This document shows, one piece after another, positions 1 to 5,275 of a stretch of DNA of 5,477 nt. The stretch is from positions 1-5,477 of the forward strand of contig JAEXLY010000046.1 of assembly GCA_023444765.1 (NCBI GenBank), in the 5' to 3' direction. The position numbers and the translations under genes are program-made. The stretch is from Pseudomonadota bacterium. GTDB taxonomy: Bacteria > Pseudomonadota > Gammaproteobacteria > Xanthomonadales > Xanthomonadaceae. Below the pieces are notes generated by a model. That model was not told where the DNA came from. It searched no databases and saw only the letters and a list, made by a program, of their open reading frames with translations. Position 1 is the first letter of the stretch. Every line of letters begins with the position of its first letter.

Positions 1-41
1 GCGGGGGGGCCCGCGGGGGGGGCCCCCGCGCCCCGGGGCCC
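1..41. other. G/C-only palindromic tract at the window edge
   Basis: The first 41 bases contain no A or T. Bases 12-19 and 23-30 form a perfect 8-bp inverted repeat around three G residues. Read in the aldehyde dehydrogenase frame, the tract gives only Gly, Pro and Arg (with one Ala at its end) and does not resemble the family sequence expected before the Pro-Thr-Leu segment. This is most likely a contig-end artefact or a misassembled edge, not real coding sequence. Confidence 0.6.
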
Positions 42-487
42 ACGACGCCGGGCGGCGCGTGTTCGCCCCCACCCTGGTGCTGGATCCGGACCCGGGCAGC
101 GCGCTGATGCGCGAGGAGATCTTCGGCCCGGTGCTGCCGCTGCTGCGGGTGGACTCGCTCGACGAGGCCCTCGCCTTCGTCAATGCACGCGAGCGTCCGC
201 TGGCCCTGTATCCCTTCAGCGACGATCGCACCAGCGTCGAGCGGATCCTGGGCAGCACCCTGGCCGGCGGCGTGACGGTGAACGACACCCTGGTGCATTT
301 CGGGATCAATGCCCTGCCCTTCGGCGGGATCGGTGCCAGCGGCATGGGCGCCTACCACGGCCGCGCCGGGTTCGACGCGATGAGCAAGCAGCTGCCTGTC
401 GTGTGGCAGTCTCGCCTGGCCGGCAGCGACCTGCTCAGGCCCCCGTACGCGAGGATCGCCAGGCTCATCGGCTGGCTCGCGCGCTGA
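2..487 (+). CDS. NAD(P)-dependent aldehyde dehydrogenase, C-terminal part (coniferyl aldehyde dehydrogenase-like, 5' truncated)
   Basis: This is the last third of an aldehyde dehydrogenase, a cytosolic or membrane-peripheral enzyme that oxidises aldehydes to carboxylic acids with NAD(P)+. The frame is open to the window edge, but recognisable protein starts only near base 50. Visible family marks are the Glu-Ile-Phe-Gly-Pro motif near base 116, whose Glu binds the nicotinamide ribose in known ALDHs; the Gly-Gly-Val-Thr-Val-Asn-Asp segment near 266-286; and the Pro-Phe-Gly-Gly-Ile-Gly-x-Ser-Gly-Met-Gly-x-Tyr-His-Gly motif near 317-361, typical of class 3 and coniferyl aldehyde dehydrogenases. 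The tail ends in Leu-Ile-Gly-Trp-Leu-Ala-Arg, as in that subgroup. The catalytic Cys and the N-terminal cofactor region lie outside the window. The GTG at base 59 is an internal Val, not a start. The family call is firm; the substrate (coniferyl aldehyde or a fatty or other aromatic aldehyde) is inferred from similarity. Confidence 0.9.
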   Translation, partial: RGGPRGGPPRPGAHDAGRRVFAPTLVLDPDPGSALMREEIFGPVLPLLRVDSLDEALAFVNARERPLALYPFSDDRTSVERILGSTLAGGVTVNDTLVHFGINALPFGGIGASGMGAYHGRAGFDAMSKQLPVVWQSRLAGSDLLRPPYARIARLIGWLAR

Positions 488-526
488 GGATTCCCGCCGG
501 GCGGTCCCGTACAGGCTGCTGGACGT

Positions 527-559
527 CGCCGGTGGCGCGATCTCACGCGCCTGTCGGCG
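527..559 (+). terminator. Two-part stem-loop after the aldehyde dehydrogenase, possible terminator
   Basis: Bases 534-539 pair perfectly with 546-551 (6 bp, loop of 6). An outer 5-bp stem, 527-531 with 555-559, continues the helix after a 2/3-base internal loop. It lies 40 bases past the aldehyde dehydrogenase stop, a sensible place for a transcription end. There is no T tract, so it is not a standard intrinsic terminator; it could be a Rho-assisted end, an mRNA 3' stabiliser or chance in GC-rich DNA. Confidence 0.35.
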
Positions 560-568
560 GGCCGATAA
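543..568 (+). promoter_or_regulatory. Second sigma-28 (FliA)-like -10 box, weak -35
   Basis: Bases 561-568 are an exact match to the flagellar sigma-28 -10 box GCCGATAA, 30 bases before the start codon of the receptor fragment. A TCACG at 543-547 matches four of five bases of the TCAAG form of the -35, but the gap is 13 bases, one shorter than at the site at 1014-1040. The -35 also overlaps the stem-loop at 527-559. It may be a decayed or weak promoter of the now broken gene. Confidence 0.35.
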
Positions 569-597
569 CGTTTGCGGCATCCTCACGCGGCCGCCCC

Positions 598-775
598 ATG
601 CACCGTCCTTCCCCCGATCGGCCGCGAGGCCGGCGCAGACCCTTGCTACGCGCCGGAGCCACGCTGTTCCTTGCCTGTGCTGCGGGGGCGCTCCAGGCCG
701 GGCAGGTGGACTTGGCGAGCCTGTCGCCCGAAGGCCTGCTCGACATCGGGATCGTCACCGCGTCCCGGCCCCCCG
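598..775 (+). pseudogene. 5' fragment of a TonB-dependent receptor gene (signal peptide and start of mature protein only)
   Basis: From the ATG at 598 the frame encodes an Arg-rich n-region, a hydrophobic stretch (Leu-Phe-Leu-Ala-Cys-Ala-Ala-Gly-Ala) and a likely signal peptidase site at Leu-Gln-Ala. The pattern Asp-Leu-Ala-Ser-Leu-Ser-Pro-Glu-x-Leu-Leu-Asp-Ile, then Val-Thr-Ala-Ser-Arg, follows. This is the characteristic lead-in to the plug domain of outer-membrane TonB-dependent receptors, which import iron chelates, cobalamin or sugars. Recognisable receptor sequence stops near base 768, at a run of six C residues. Neither a plug nor a barrel follows; EAL-domain sequence begins within a few codons in another frame. 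About 57 codons remain of a gene normally 600-1000 codons long. No Shine-Dalgarno sequence is visible before 598. The identification rests on a short motif. A short secreted protein of 97 codons running to 891 in the same frame is the alternative, but its second half is better explained by the EAL relic. Confidence 0.6.
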
Positions 776-1040
776 GCAGAGCTCGCGCGCGCGCTCCGCG
801 ATCCAGCTCATCGGTGGCTGAAGGGATGGAAACCGTCGCCCAGCGCGGCTACCTCGCGCGGCCGGATGCCAACTGCTGCAGGGATACCTGATTCGTCGTC
901 CGTTGCCGGCACGCGACTTCGCGGTCCGATGGCTTCATCCGGCGCACGGTCGCGGGTCGAGTTCTCCGGCCGCACCGGCACACGCGCACGCGTCCGGCTG
1001 GCCTCGCCCGGGTTCAAGTGTCCTCCGCCGCCGCCGATAA
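776..1040 (+). pseudogene. Frameshifted C-terminal relic of an EAL-domain (c-di-GMP phosphodiesterase) gene
   Basis: Three reading frames must be joined. Bases 776-814 read Ala-Glu-Leu-Ala-Arg-Ala-Leu-Arg-Asp-Pro-Ala-His-Arg, like the EAL helix before its last active-site strand. Bases 814-861 read Val-Ala-Glu-Gly-Met-Glu-Thr, the canonical Val-Val-Ala-Glu-Gly-Val-Glu-Thr motif, then Val-Ala-Gln-Arg-Gly-Tyr-Leu-Ala-Arg. From 861 the third frame gives Ala-Gly-Cys-Gln-Leu-Leu-Gln-Gly-Tyr-Leu-Ile-Arg-Arg-Pro-Leu-Pro, the canonical Gln-Gly-Tyr end of EAL domains, then Phe-Ala-Val-Arg-Trp-Leu. Compared with the family, about five codons are missing at 814, and one base is missing at 861 (restoring a G gives Arg-Ala-Gly-Cys). 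The last frame stays open to a TAA at 1038-1040, inside the sigma-28 -10 box; its final 35 or so codons are not EAL-like. The rest of the domain, including the Glu-Ala-Leu motif, is absent, so this is a dead fragment. It is not a recent copy of the intact downstream EAL, which differs at the same motifs. Confidence 0.75.
1014..1040 (+). promoter_or_regulatory. Sigma-28 (FliA) flagellar promoter for the PAS-GGDEF-EAL gene
   Basis: The -35 TCAAGTGT at 1014-1021 matches six of eight bases of the enterobacterial FliA consensus TAAAGTTT and fits the TCAAG form known from Pseudomonas. An 11-base spacer of exactly consensus length leads to a perfect -10 box GCCGATAA at 1033-1040. Transcription would start near 1046-1048, leaving a leader of about 120 bases before the ATG at 1169. 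No other gene start lies between, so the c-di-GMP enzyme is the evident target. Sigma-28 drives the last class of flagellar genes (flagellin, motor, chemotaxis), so this would tie the enzyme to motility. Confidence 0.75.
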
Positions 1041-1168
1041 CAACTGAAATCATCTCGTGCCCGGGCCATGCTCCTCGTGCCGCCTTGCGGGTCCACCCCG
1101 CGCGCAACTGCGTCTCCGGTCCGCGGCGGGCGCCACGGCGTCGGTGGCCGCGACAGCAGGCCAGGCCC

Positions 1169-3328
1169 ATGAGTGGCCATCGGAAGTCCGGCGCGACCTC
1201 GTCGCGGGCCGACGCGGAGCTGGACCGCATCTGGATCCGCAACCTGCTCGATGCCTCGGACGAGGTGATCTACTTCAAGGATCTGCAGAGCCGCTTCCTG
1301 CGTGTCAGCCTGGGCATGGCCAACCTGCACGGGATCACCCAGCAGCAGGCCTGCGGACTGACCGACTTCGACCTGTTCGCCGAGGCGCACGCCGCCAGCG
1401 CGCTGGCCGACGAGCGCGAGGTCATCCGCAGCGGCGTCCCGATCCTCGACAAGGAGGAGTGCGAGCGCTATGCCGACCGTGCCGAGCGCTGGGTCTCGAC
1501 CAGCAAGTTCCCGCTCTACGACCTGGCGGGCAACATCGTCGGCACCTTCGGGATCTCGCACGACATCACCCGGCGGGTCCTGGCCGAGCAGGAGATGGTC
1601 CGCCTGGCCGAATCCTCGGCCGCGGCCAGCGCGCGCCTGGCAAGGGTGGAGGCGCAGCTGCGCTCGGTGCTCAACGGCTCGGCCGATGCCATCGCCCAGT
1701 ACGCTCCGGACCTGAGCTACCGCTATATCAATCCGGCCGGCGAGTGCCTGCGCGGCAGGCCGCTGCGGGAACTGGTGGGCCGCACCGATCGCGAGGTCGG
1801 GCCCGCGCACGAATCGGCCGACTCCTGGGAGGCGGCGCTGCGGCGGGTGCTGGCCACCGGCGAACGCTGCGAACACGAGTTCTCGATGCAGCACCCCGAC
1901 GGCAGCCGGGGCTGGTTCCACACCACCCTGTCGCCCGAGACCGACGAGCACGGCGCGGTCGTCGGCGTGCTGACCTCCACCCGCGACGTCACCGCCAGCA
2001 AGCGCGCCGAGCTGGCGCTGGCGCACCAGGCCATGCACGACCCGGTGACCGGACTGGCCAACCGCTACCTGCTGATGGACCGCCTTGGACAGTCGCTGCT
2101 GCGCCTGGAGCGCTCGCCGGGCCAGGTGGTGCTCGTCTTCGTGGACCTGGACCAGTTCAAGGCGGTCAACGACAACTATGGCCATGAAGTCGGCGACGAA
2201 CTGCTGGTGCAGGTGGCCACCCGCCTGTCGTCCATGCGCCGGCGCGAGGACACGGTGGCCCGACTGGGAGGGGACGAGTTCGTGCTGCTGTGCGAGAACG
2301 TCCAGTCCGATGGCAGCGCGCGCGAGATCGCCGGGCGGATCGTCAGCGCGATGGCCGAGCCCTTCCACCTCGGCACCGGATTGCAGCTGCGGTTGTCGGT
2401 CAGCGTCGGGGTCGCGGCGGCCCGCGACCCGGCGGTTGCCGCCGCCGCCCTGCTGCGCAATGCCGACACCGCGATGTACCGGGTCAAACAGCACGGCCGC
2501 AATGGGTTCCACGTGTTCGATGCGCGCGCCGACGGCGCCGCCGACGGGCCGCTGCAGCTGGAGGCGGATCTCCAGCACGCGCTCGCGCTCGGGCAACTGG
2601 CGCTGGCCTACCAGCCGATGCTGTCGCTCGACGACCGGCGCCTGCTCGGGTTCGAGGCGCTGCTGCGCTGGCGCCATCCGACCCGCGGCACCCTGCTGCC
2701 GGGCGACTTCCTGGCCACGGCCGAACGCCTGGGGTTGATGGGCCTGATCGGTGCATGGGTGATCGACGCCGCCTGCGCGCGACTCGCCGCCTGGTCGGAC
2801 GCCGGGGCGCGTGCGGACGGGGCATCGCTGGTGATGGCGGTGAACGTCTCCGCCAGCCAGCTGCGGGCGGCGGGGTTCGCCGGACAGGTCCGCGACACCC
2901 TGGTCGCGCACGGACTCTCGCCCGGTCGCCTGCGCCTGGAAATCGGCGAACGCGACCTGGTGCAGGACGATCCACGCATCGCGGATGCGCTGGCCCGGCT
3001 CGCCAGCCTCGGCGTGCAGCTGGCGGTGGACGATTTCGGTGCCTCCGTGGCCTCGCTCGCGCGGCTGTCGCAGATCCCGGTGGGCGTGGTCAAGCTCGGA
3101 CGATTCACCGGCCTGCGGCAGCGCGAGATCGCGGCCGCGGTGATCGCGACCGCGCACGGCCTGGGCATGAGCGTGGTCGGCGCCGGCATCGAGGATGCCG
3201 GCCAGCTGGCCGAACTCAGCGCACTGGCCTGCGACGACGGACAGGGCTTCCTCCTGGGTCGTCCGCTGGACGAGGAGGGCGTGGACAGGCTGCTGCGCGG
3301 CGAGGACGCCGATCCGGCTGTGTCATAG
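1169..3328 (+). CDS. PAS-PAS-GGDEF-EAL protein: probable diguanylate cyclase with degenerate EAL domain
   Basis: A 719-residue soluble signalling protein with no membrane segment or signal peptide. PAS 1 covers about residues 20-135 (Ile-Tyr-Phe-Lys-Asp, ending Gly-Ile-Ser-His-Asp-Ile-Thr). PAS 2 covers about 162-276 (ending Ser-Thr-Arg-Asp-Val-Thr), after a short helical linker. GGDEF covers about 285-450, with the intact active-site motif Gly-Gly-Asp-Glu-Phe at 367-371 and an Arg-x-x-Asp inhibitory site at 358-361, correctly five residues upstream. This half should make c-di-GMP from GTP and be feedback-inhibited. EAL covers about 465-710. It keeps Glu496 (Glu-Ala-Leu), Asn559, Glu591, Asp621-Asp622, Lys642, Glu675 and Gln692. 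It has Gly-Ala-Gly in place of Ala-Glu-Gly at 671-673, Lys-Leu-Gly instead of Lys-Ile-Asp at 642-644, and an altered loop after Asp-Asp-Phe-Gly. Phosphodiesterase activity is therefore doubtful. The start is set by PAS 1 beginning near residue 20; the Shine-Dalgarno sequence is weak. A sigma-28 promoter lies upstream. The PAS ligand is unknown. Confidence 0.93.
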   Translation: MSGHRKSGATSSRADAELDRIWIRNLLDASDEVIYFKDLQSRFLRVSLGMANLHGITQQQACGLTDFDLFAEAHAASALADEREVIRSGVPILDKEECERYADRAERWVSTSKFPLYDLAGNIVGTFGISHDITRRVLAEQEMVRLAESSAAASARLARVEAQLRSVLNGSADAIAQYAPDLSYRYINPAGECLRGRPLRELVGRTDREVGPAHESADSWEAALRRVLATGERCEHEFSMQHPDGSRGWFHTTLSPETDEHGAVVGVLTSTRDVTASKRAELALAHQAMHDPVTGLANRYLLMDRLGQSLLRLERSPGQVVLVFVDLDQFKAVNDNYGHEVGDELLVQVATRLSSMRRREDTVARLGGDEFVLLCENVQSDGSAREIAGRIVSAMAEPFHLGTGLQLRLSVSVGVAAARDPAVAAAALLRNADTAMYRVKQHGRNGFHVFDARADGAADGPLQLEADLQHALALGQLALAYQPMLSLDDRRLLGFEALLRWRHPTRGTLLPGDFLATAERLGLMGLIGAWVIDAACARLAAWSDAGARADGASLVMAVNVSASQLRAAGFAGQVRDTLVAHGLSPGRLRLEIGERDLVQDDPRIADALARLASLGVQLAVDDFGASVASLARLSQIPVGVVKLGRFTGLRQREIAAAVIATAHGLGMSVVGAGIEDAGQLAELSALACDDGQGFLLGRPLDEEGVDRLLRGEDADPAVS

Positions 3329-3342
3329 TGCCCGGCCGACCT

Positions 3343-3356
3343 GCGGCCCGGGCCGC
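3343..3356. repeat. 14-base perfect palindrome between the GGDEF-EAL gene and xth
   Basis: GCGGCCCGGGCCGC is its own reverse complement and lies 15 bases after the GGDEF-EAL stop and 18 bases before the xth start. With no loop bases and no following T tract it is a poor terminator. It could be a protein-binding site, could fold the mRNA just upstream of the xth ribosome site, or could be chance in GC-rich DNA. Confidence 0.3.
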
Positions 3357-3374
3357 GAGCCACGACACGAAGCC

Positions 3375-4148
3375 ATGCGCATCGCCAGCTGGAACGTCAA
3401 CTCCCTCAACGTGCGCCTGCCGCACCTGACGCAGTGGCTGCAGTCCTTCGCCCCCGACATCGTGGGCCTGCAGGAAACCAAGCTCGACGATCCGCGTTTT
3501 CCCGACGACGCGCTCGCCGCGCTGGGCTACCGCAGCGTGTTCTGCGGGCAGAAGACCTACAACGGCGTGGCCATCCTCGCGCGGGACCGGGCGATCGGCG
3601 AGGTGCAGTACGGCATCCCCGGTTTCGAGGACGAGCAGAAGCGGGTGATCGCGGCCACCGTGGGCGAGGTGCGGATCGTCAACCTCTACGTGGTCAACGG
3701 CCAGGACGTGGGCACCGAGAAGTACGCCTACAAGCTGCGCTGGATGGAGGCGGTTCGCGCCTGGCTGGCCGAAGAGCTGCGGCACCATCCGCGGATGGTG
3801 GTACTGGGCGACTTCAACATCGCGCCCGATGCACGCGACGTCCACGATCCGGTGCTGTGGAACGACAGCCACATCCTCACCTCGGCCGCCGAGCGCGAGG
3901 CCCTGGCACGGCTGCAGGCGCTGGGCCTGCATGACGCCTTCCGCCTGCACAGCGACGAGGCCGGCATCTTCAGCTGGTGGGACTACCGACAGGCCGCGTT
4001 CCGCCGCAACCTGGGCCTGCGCATCGACCTGACCCTGGTGTCCGACGCGCTGCGCGCCGAGGCGATCGAATCGGGCATCGACCGCGAACCCCGCACCTGG
4101 GAGCGTCCCAGCGACCACGCGCCGGCCTGGGTCCGGCTGGCTGGCTGA
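3375..4148 (+). CDS. xth: Exodeoxyribonuclease III (AP endonuclease, ExoIII/XthA family)
   Basis: A 257-residue cytosolic DNA-repair enzyme, slightly shorter than the 268-residue E. coli protein. The family cuts the backbone 5' of abasic sites and removes 3' blocking groups and nucleotides from duplex DNA, using a divalent metal. The active site is complete by comparison with E. coli: Asn7 in Ser-Trp-Asn-Val-Asn, Glu34 in Leu-Gln-Glu-Thr-Lys, Tyr105, Asp146 and Asn148 in Gly-Asp-Phe-Asn-Ile-Ala-Pro, Asp218 in Arg-Ile-Asp-Leu-Thr, and Asp247-His248 in Ser-Asp-His-Ala-Pro. The ATG at 3375 puts Met-Arg-Ile-Ala-Ser-Trp-Asn at the N-terminus exactly as in the family; the Shine-Dalgarno sequence is weak. 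It follows the GGDEF-EAL gene by 46 bases on the same strand, so read-through from the sigma-28 promoter is possible, though repair genes usually have their own promoter. The next gene converges from the other strand 72 bases away; no convincing terminator is seen in that gap. Confidence 0.97.
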   Translation: MRIASWNVNSLNVRLPHLTQWLQSFAPDIVGLQETKLDDPRFPDDALAALGYRSVFCGQKTYNGVAILARDRAIGEVQYGIPGFEDEQKRVIAATVGEVRIVNLYVVNGQDVGTEKYAYKLRWMEAVRAWLAEELRHHPRMVVLGDFNIAPDARDVHDPVLWNDSHILTSAAEREALARLQALGLHDAFRLHSDEAGIFSWWDYRQAAFRRNLGLRIDLTLVSDALRAEAIESGIDREPRTWERPSDHAPAWVRLAG

Positions 4149-4220
4149 TCGCGCGCCGCCGCGCAGCGTCCCGTCGGCACGGTCCGGCCTTGCCCGGCGC
4201 GGCGCATGCGATGGCGGACT

Positions 4221-4634
4221 TCAGCGCGCGTCGCGCGTGTCCAGCCGGCGCTGGAAACAGTGCGGGCCTGCCGGATGCATCCATCCCTCGGGCGCGTCGT
4301 CGCCGCCCGTGCGGCTGTCGCTCGCGAACACGGCGCACAGGCGGTAACGGTCGCGACCTTCGACACCGTAGCCGTAGGGCATTGCGGTATCGGGTTCGGC
4401 GAGCGACAGACTGCGCGCGGTGGTCTCGCCCAGGCCGTCCAGCGACCCGGGCAGGGCGTCGAACTGGCGCGCGTGCGCGCGTACCGCGGCATCGATCCGC
4501 TGCAGGTCCTGCACGCGCCGCTCGTCCAGCCGCGCCTGCCGCTGCGCGTCGGGCAGGCCGATCACCATCAGCGCCGCCATCACCGTCGCCGCGATCACCA
4601 CGCCTGCGACCACCACCAGCAGCCGGCCGCTCAT
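4221..4634 (-). CDS. Single-pass membrane protein of unknown function, partner of the DUF5671-type protein
   Basis: A 137-residue protein with one N-terminal transmembrane helix (about residues 5-27, Leu/Val/Ala-rich) after a very short Arg-containing start. This fits an N-in anchor with about 110 residues in the periplasm. The soluble part begins with a charged amphipathic helix (about 32-58, ending in an Ala-Arg-Gln-Phe pattern). A Pro-Tyr-Gly-Tyr-Gly turn near 86-90 and Tyr-Arg-Leu-Cys-Ala near 97-101 follow. Cys100 and Cys126 could form a disulfide. The shape (N-terminal helix, long amphipathic helix, small C-terminal domain with paired cysteines) recalls a pseudopilin, but no prepilin peptidase site (Gly before Phe with Glu at +5) is present. 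The start overlaps the stop of the upstream gene by four bases, and a GAGGAG ribosome site lies 8 bases before it, so the pair is probably translated together. The function is not recognised. Confidence 0.8.
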   Translation of the reverse strand: MSGRLLVVVAGVVIAATVMAALMVIGLPDAQRQARLDERRVQDLQRIDAAVRAHARQFDALPGSLDGLGETTARSLSLAEPDTAMPYGYGVEGRDRYRLCAVFASDSRTGGDDAPEGWMHPAGPHCFQRRLDTRDAR

Positions 4635-5275
4635 GCCTCACGCTCCTCGCCGCGCAGGTCGGCCAGGTACCAGGCGAACACCGTGCCCGCGATCGCGCCC
4701 GCCACCAGCACCTTGAGCACGAAGCGCAGGCTCAACTCACCGCCCAGCGCGCTGTAGACAAGGGTGACCAGGTCGCCGACCAGCACGGCCGCGGCCACGA
4801 ACAGCGTCAGGTAGGTCAGCCAACGGCGGACCGCCGACAACCGCTGCGAGGCATCGCGCGCGACCTCGCGCCCGACGCGGTGGGCGGTGAAGGCGAACAC
4901 CGGGAACGCCACCAGCAGCGTGGCCACCGACCAGCGCATCGATCGCGCCAGGCCCTGCACGCGGTACTGCGGATCGGCAGGATCGGGCAGCGCCACCTCG
5001 ATCAGGTCGAACAGCAGGCTGCCCAGGTGCCAGGCGGAGAGGTACAGCGTGGTGAACAGCACCAGGTACTGGAACGCGTCGCGCGCCGACAGGTAGGGGC
5101 GTGGCCGCGGCACAGGGACGCGGAAGGCGACATCGGCCCATGCCGCAAGCGGCGCGCGGATCTGCTCCGGGGCCCATCCTGCCGCCGCCAGCGCGGCCTC
5201 GACCTCCTGGCGCGATGCACCCGCAGCCAGGGCGTCGCGGACGAAACGTTCGAGTTCCTGCGCAGCCGATGCCAT
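4631..5275 (-). CDS. DUF5671-type four-helix inner-membrane protein
   Basis: A 214-residue protein. Residues 5-50 form a small helical module (Glu-Leu-Glu-x-Phe-Val-x-x-Ala-Leu, then Val-Glu-Ala-Ala-Leu, then Gly-Trp-x-x-Glu-Gln-Ile), UBA-like in pattern, that commonly precedes this membrane domain. A Pro/Arg linker (52-60) leads to four predicted transmembrane helices at about 67-92, 113-133, 152-176 and 183-206. The Ala-Arg-Asp-Ala-Phe-x-Tyr-Leu-Val-Leu-Phe and Ser-Ala-Trp-His-Leu-Gly patterns in helix 1 are what I associate with DUF5671. No catalytic motif is seen and the function is unknown. The ATG at 5275 was chosen because the helical module begins directly after it and an AGGCAG-like ribosome site lies upstream. 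The frame stays open to 5392, but that extension looks non-coding. The stop overlaps the next start by ATGA, making a two-gene operon. The DUF name is from memory of the family pattern. Confidence 0.82.
   Translation of the reverse strand: MASAAQELERFVRDALAAGASRQEVEAALAAAGWAPEQIRAPLAAWADVAFRVPVPRPRPYLSARDAFQYLVLFTTLYLSAWHLGSLLFDLIEVALPDPADPQYRVQGLARSMRWSVATLLVAFPVFAFTAHRVGREVARDASQRLSAVRRWLTYLTLFVAAAVLVGDLVTLVYSALGGELSLRFVLKVLVAGAIAGTVFAWYLADLRGEEREA
4643..4648 (-). promoter_or_regulatory. Strong ribosome binding site for the 137-residue membrane protein
   Basis: Read on the minus strand, GAGGAG lies 8 bases before the ATG at 4634-4632, inside the coding end of the upstream gene. It is the best Shine-Dalgarno match in the window and fixes the start of the downstream gene. 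With the ATGA overlap it suggests that translation is both coupled and independently efficient. Confidence 0.65.

Noticed and set aside
598..891. A secreted 97-residue protein with signal peptide
   Set aside because: The signal peptide is plausible, but the second half carries an EAL motif that continues in another frame past the stop, so two gene fragments fit better than one small protein.
572..1168. N-terminal extension of about 199 residues on the GGDEF-EAL protein
   Set aside because: The frame is open, but the extension is low-complexity Arg/Pro/Ala, crosses the receptor and EAL relics and the sigma-28 promoter, and PAS 1 begins normally about 20 residues after the ATG at 1169.
935..3157. 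A 740-codon open frame on the minus strand opposite the GGDEF-EAL gene
   Set aside because: It is a shadow of the real gene in GC-rich DNA: its product is rich in Arg, Gly, Gln and His with no family pattern, while the plus strand encodes clear PAS, GGDEF and EAL motifs.
4151..4164. Hairpin as terminator between the convergent xth and minus-strand genes
   Set aside because: Only a 5-bp G/C stem with a 4-base loop and no T tract on either strand; such stems are common by chance at this base composition.
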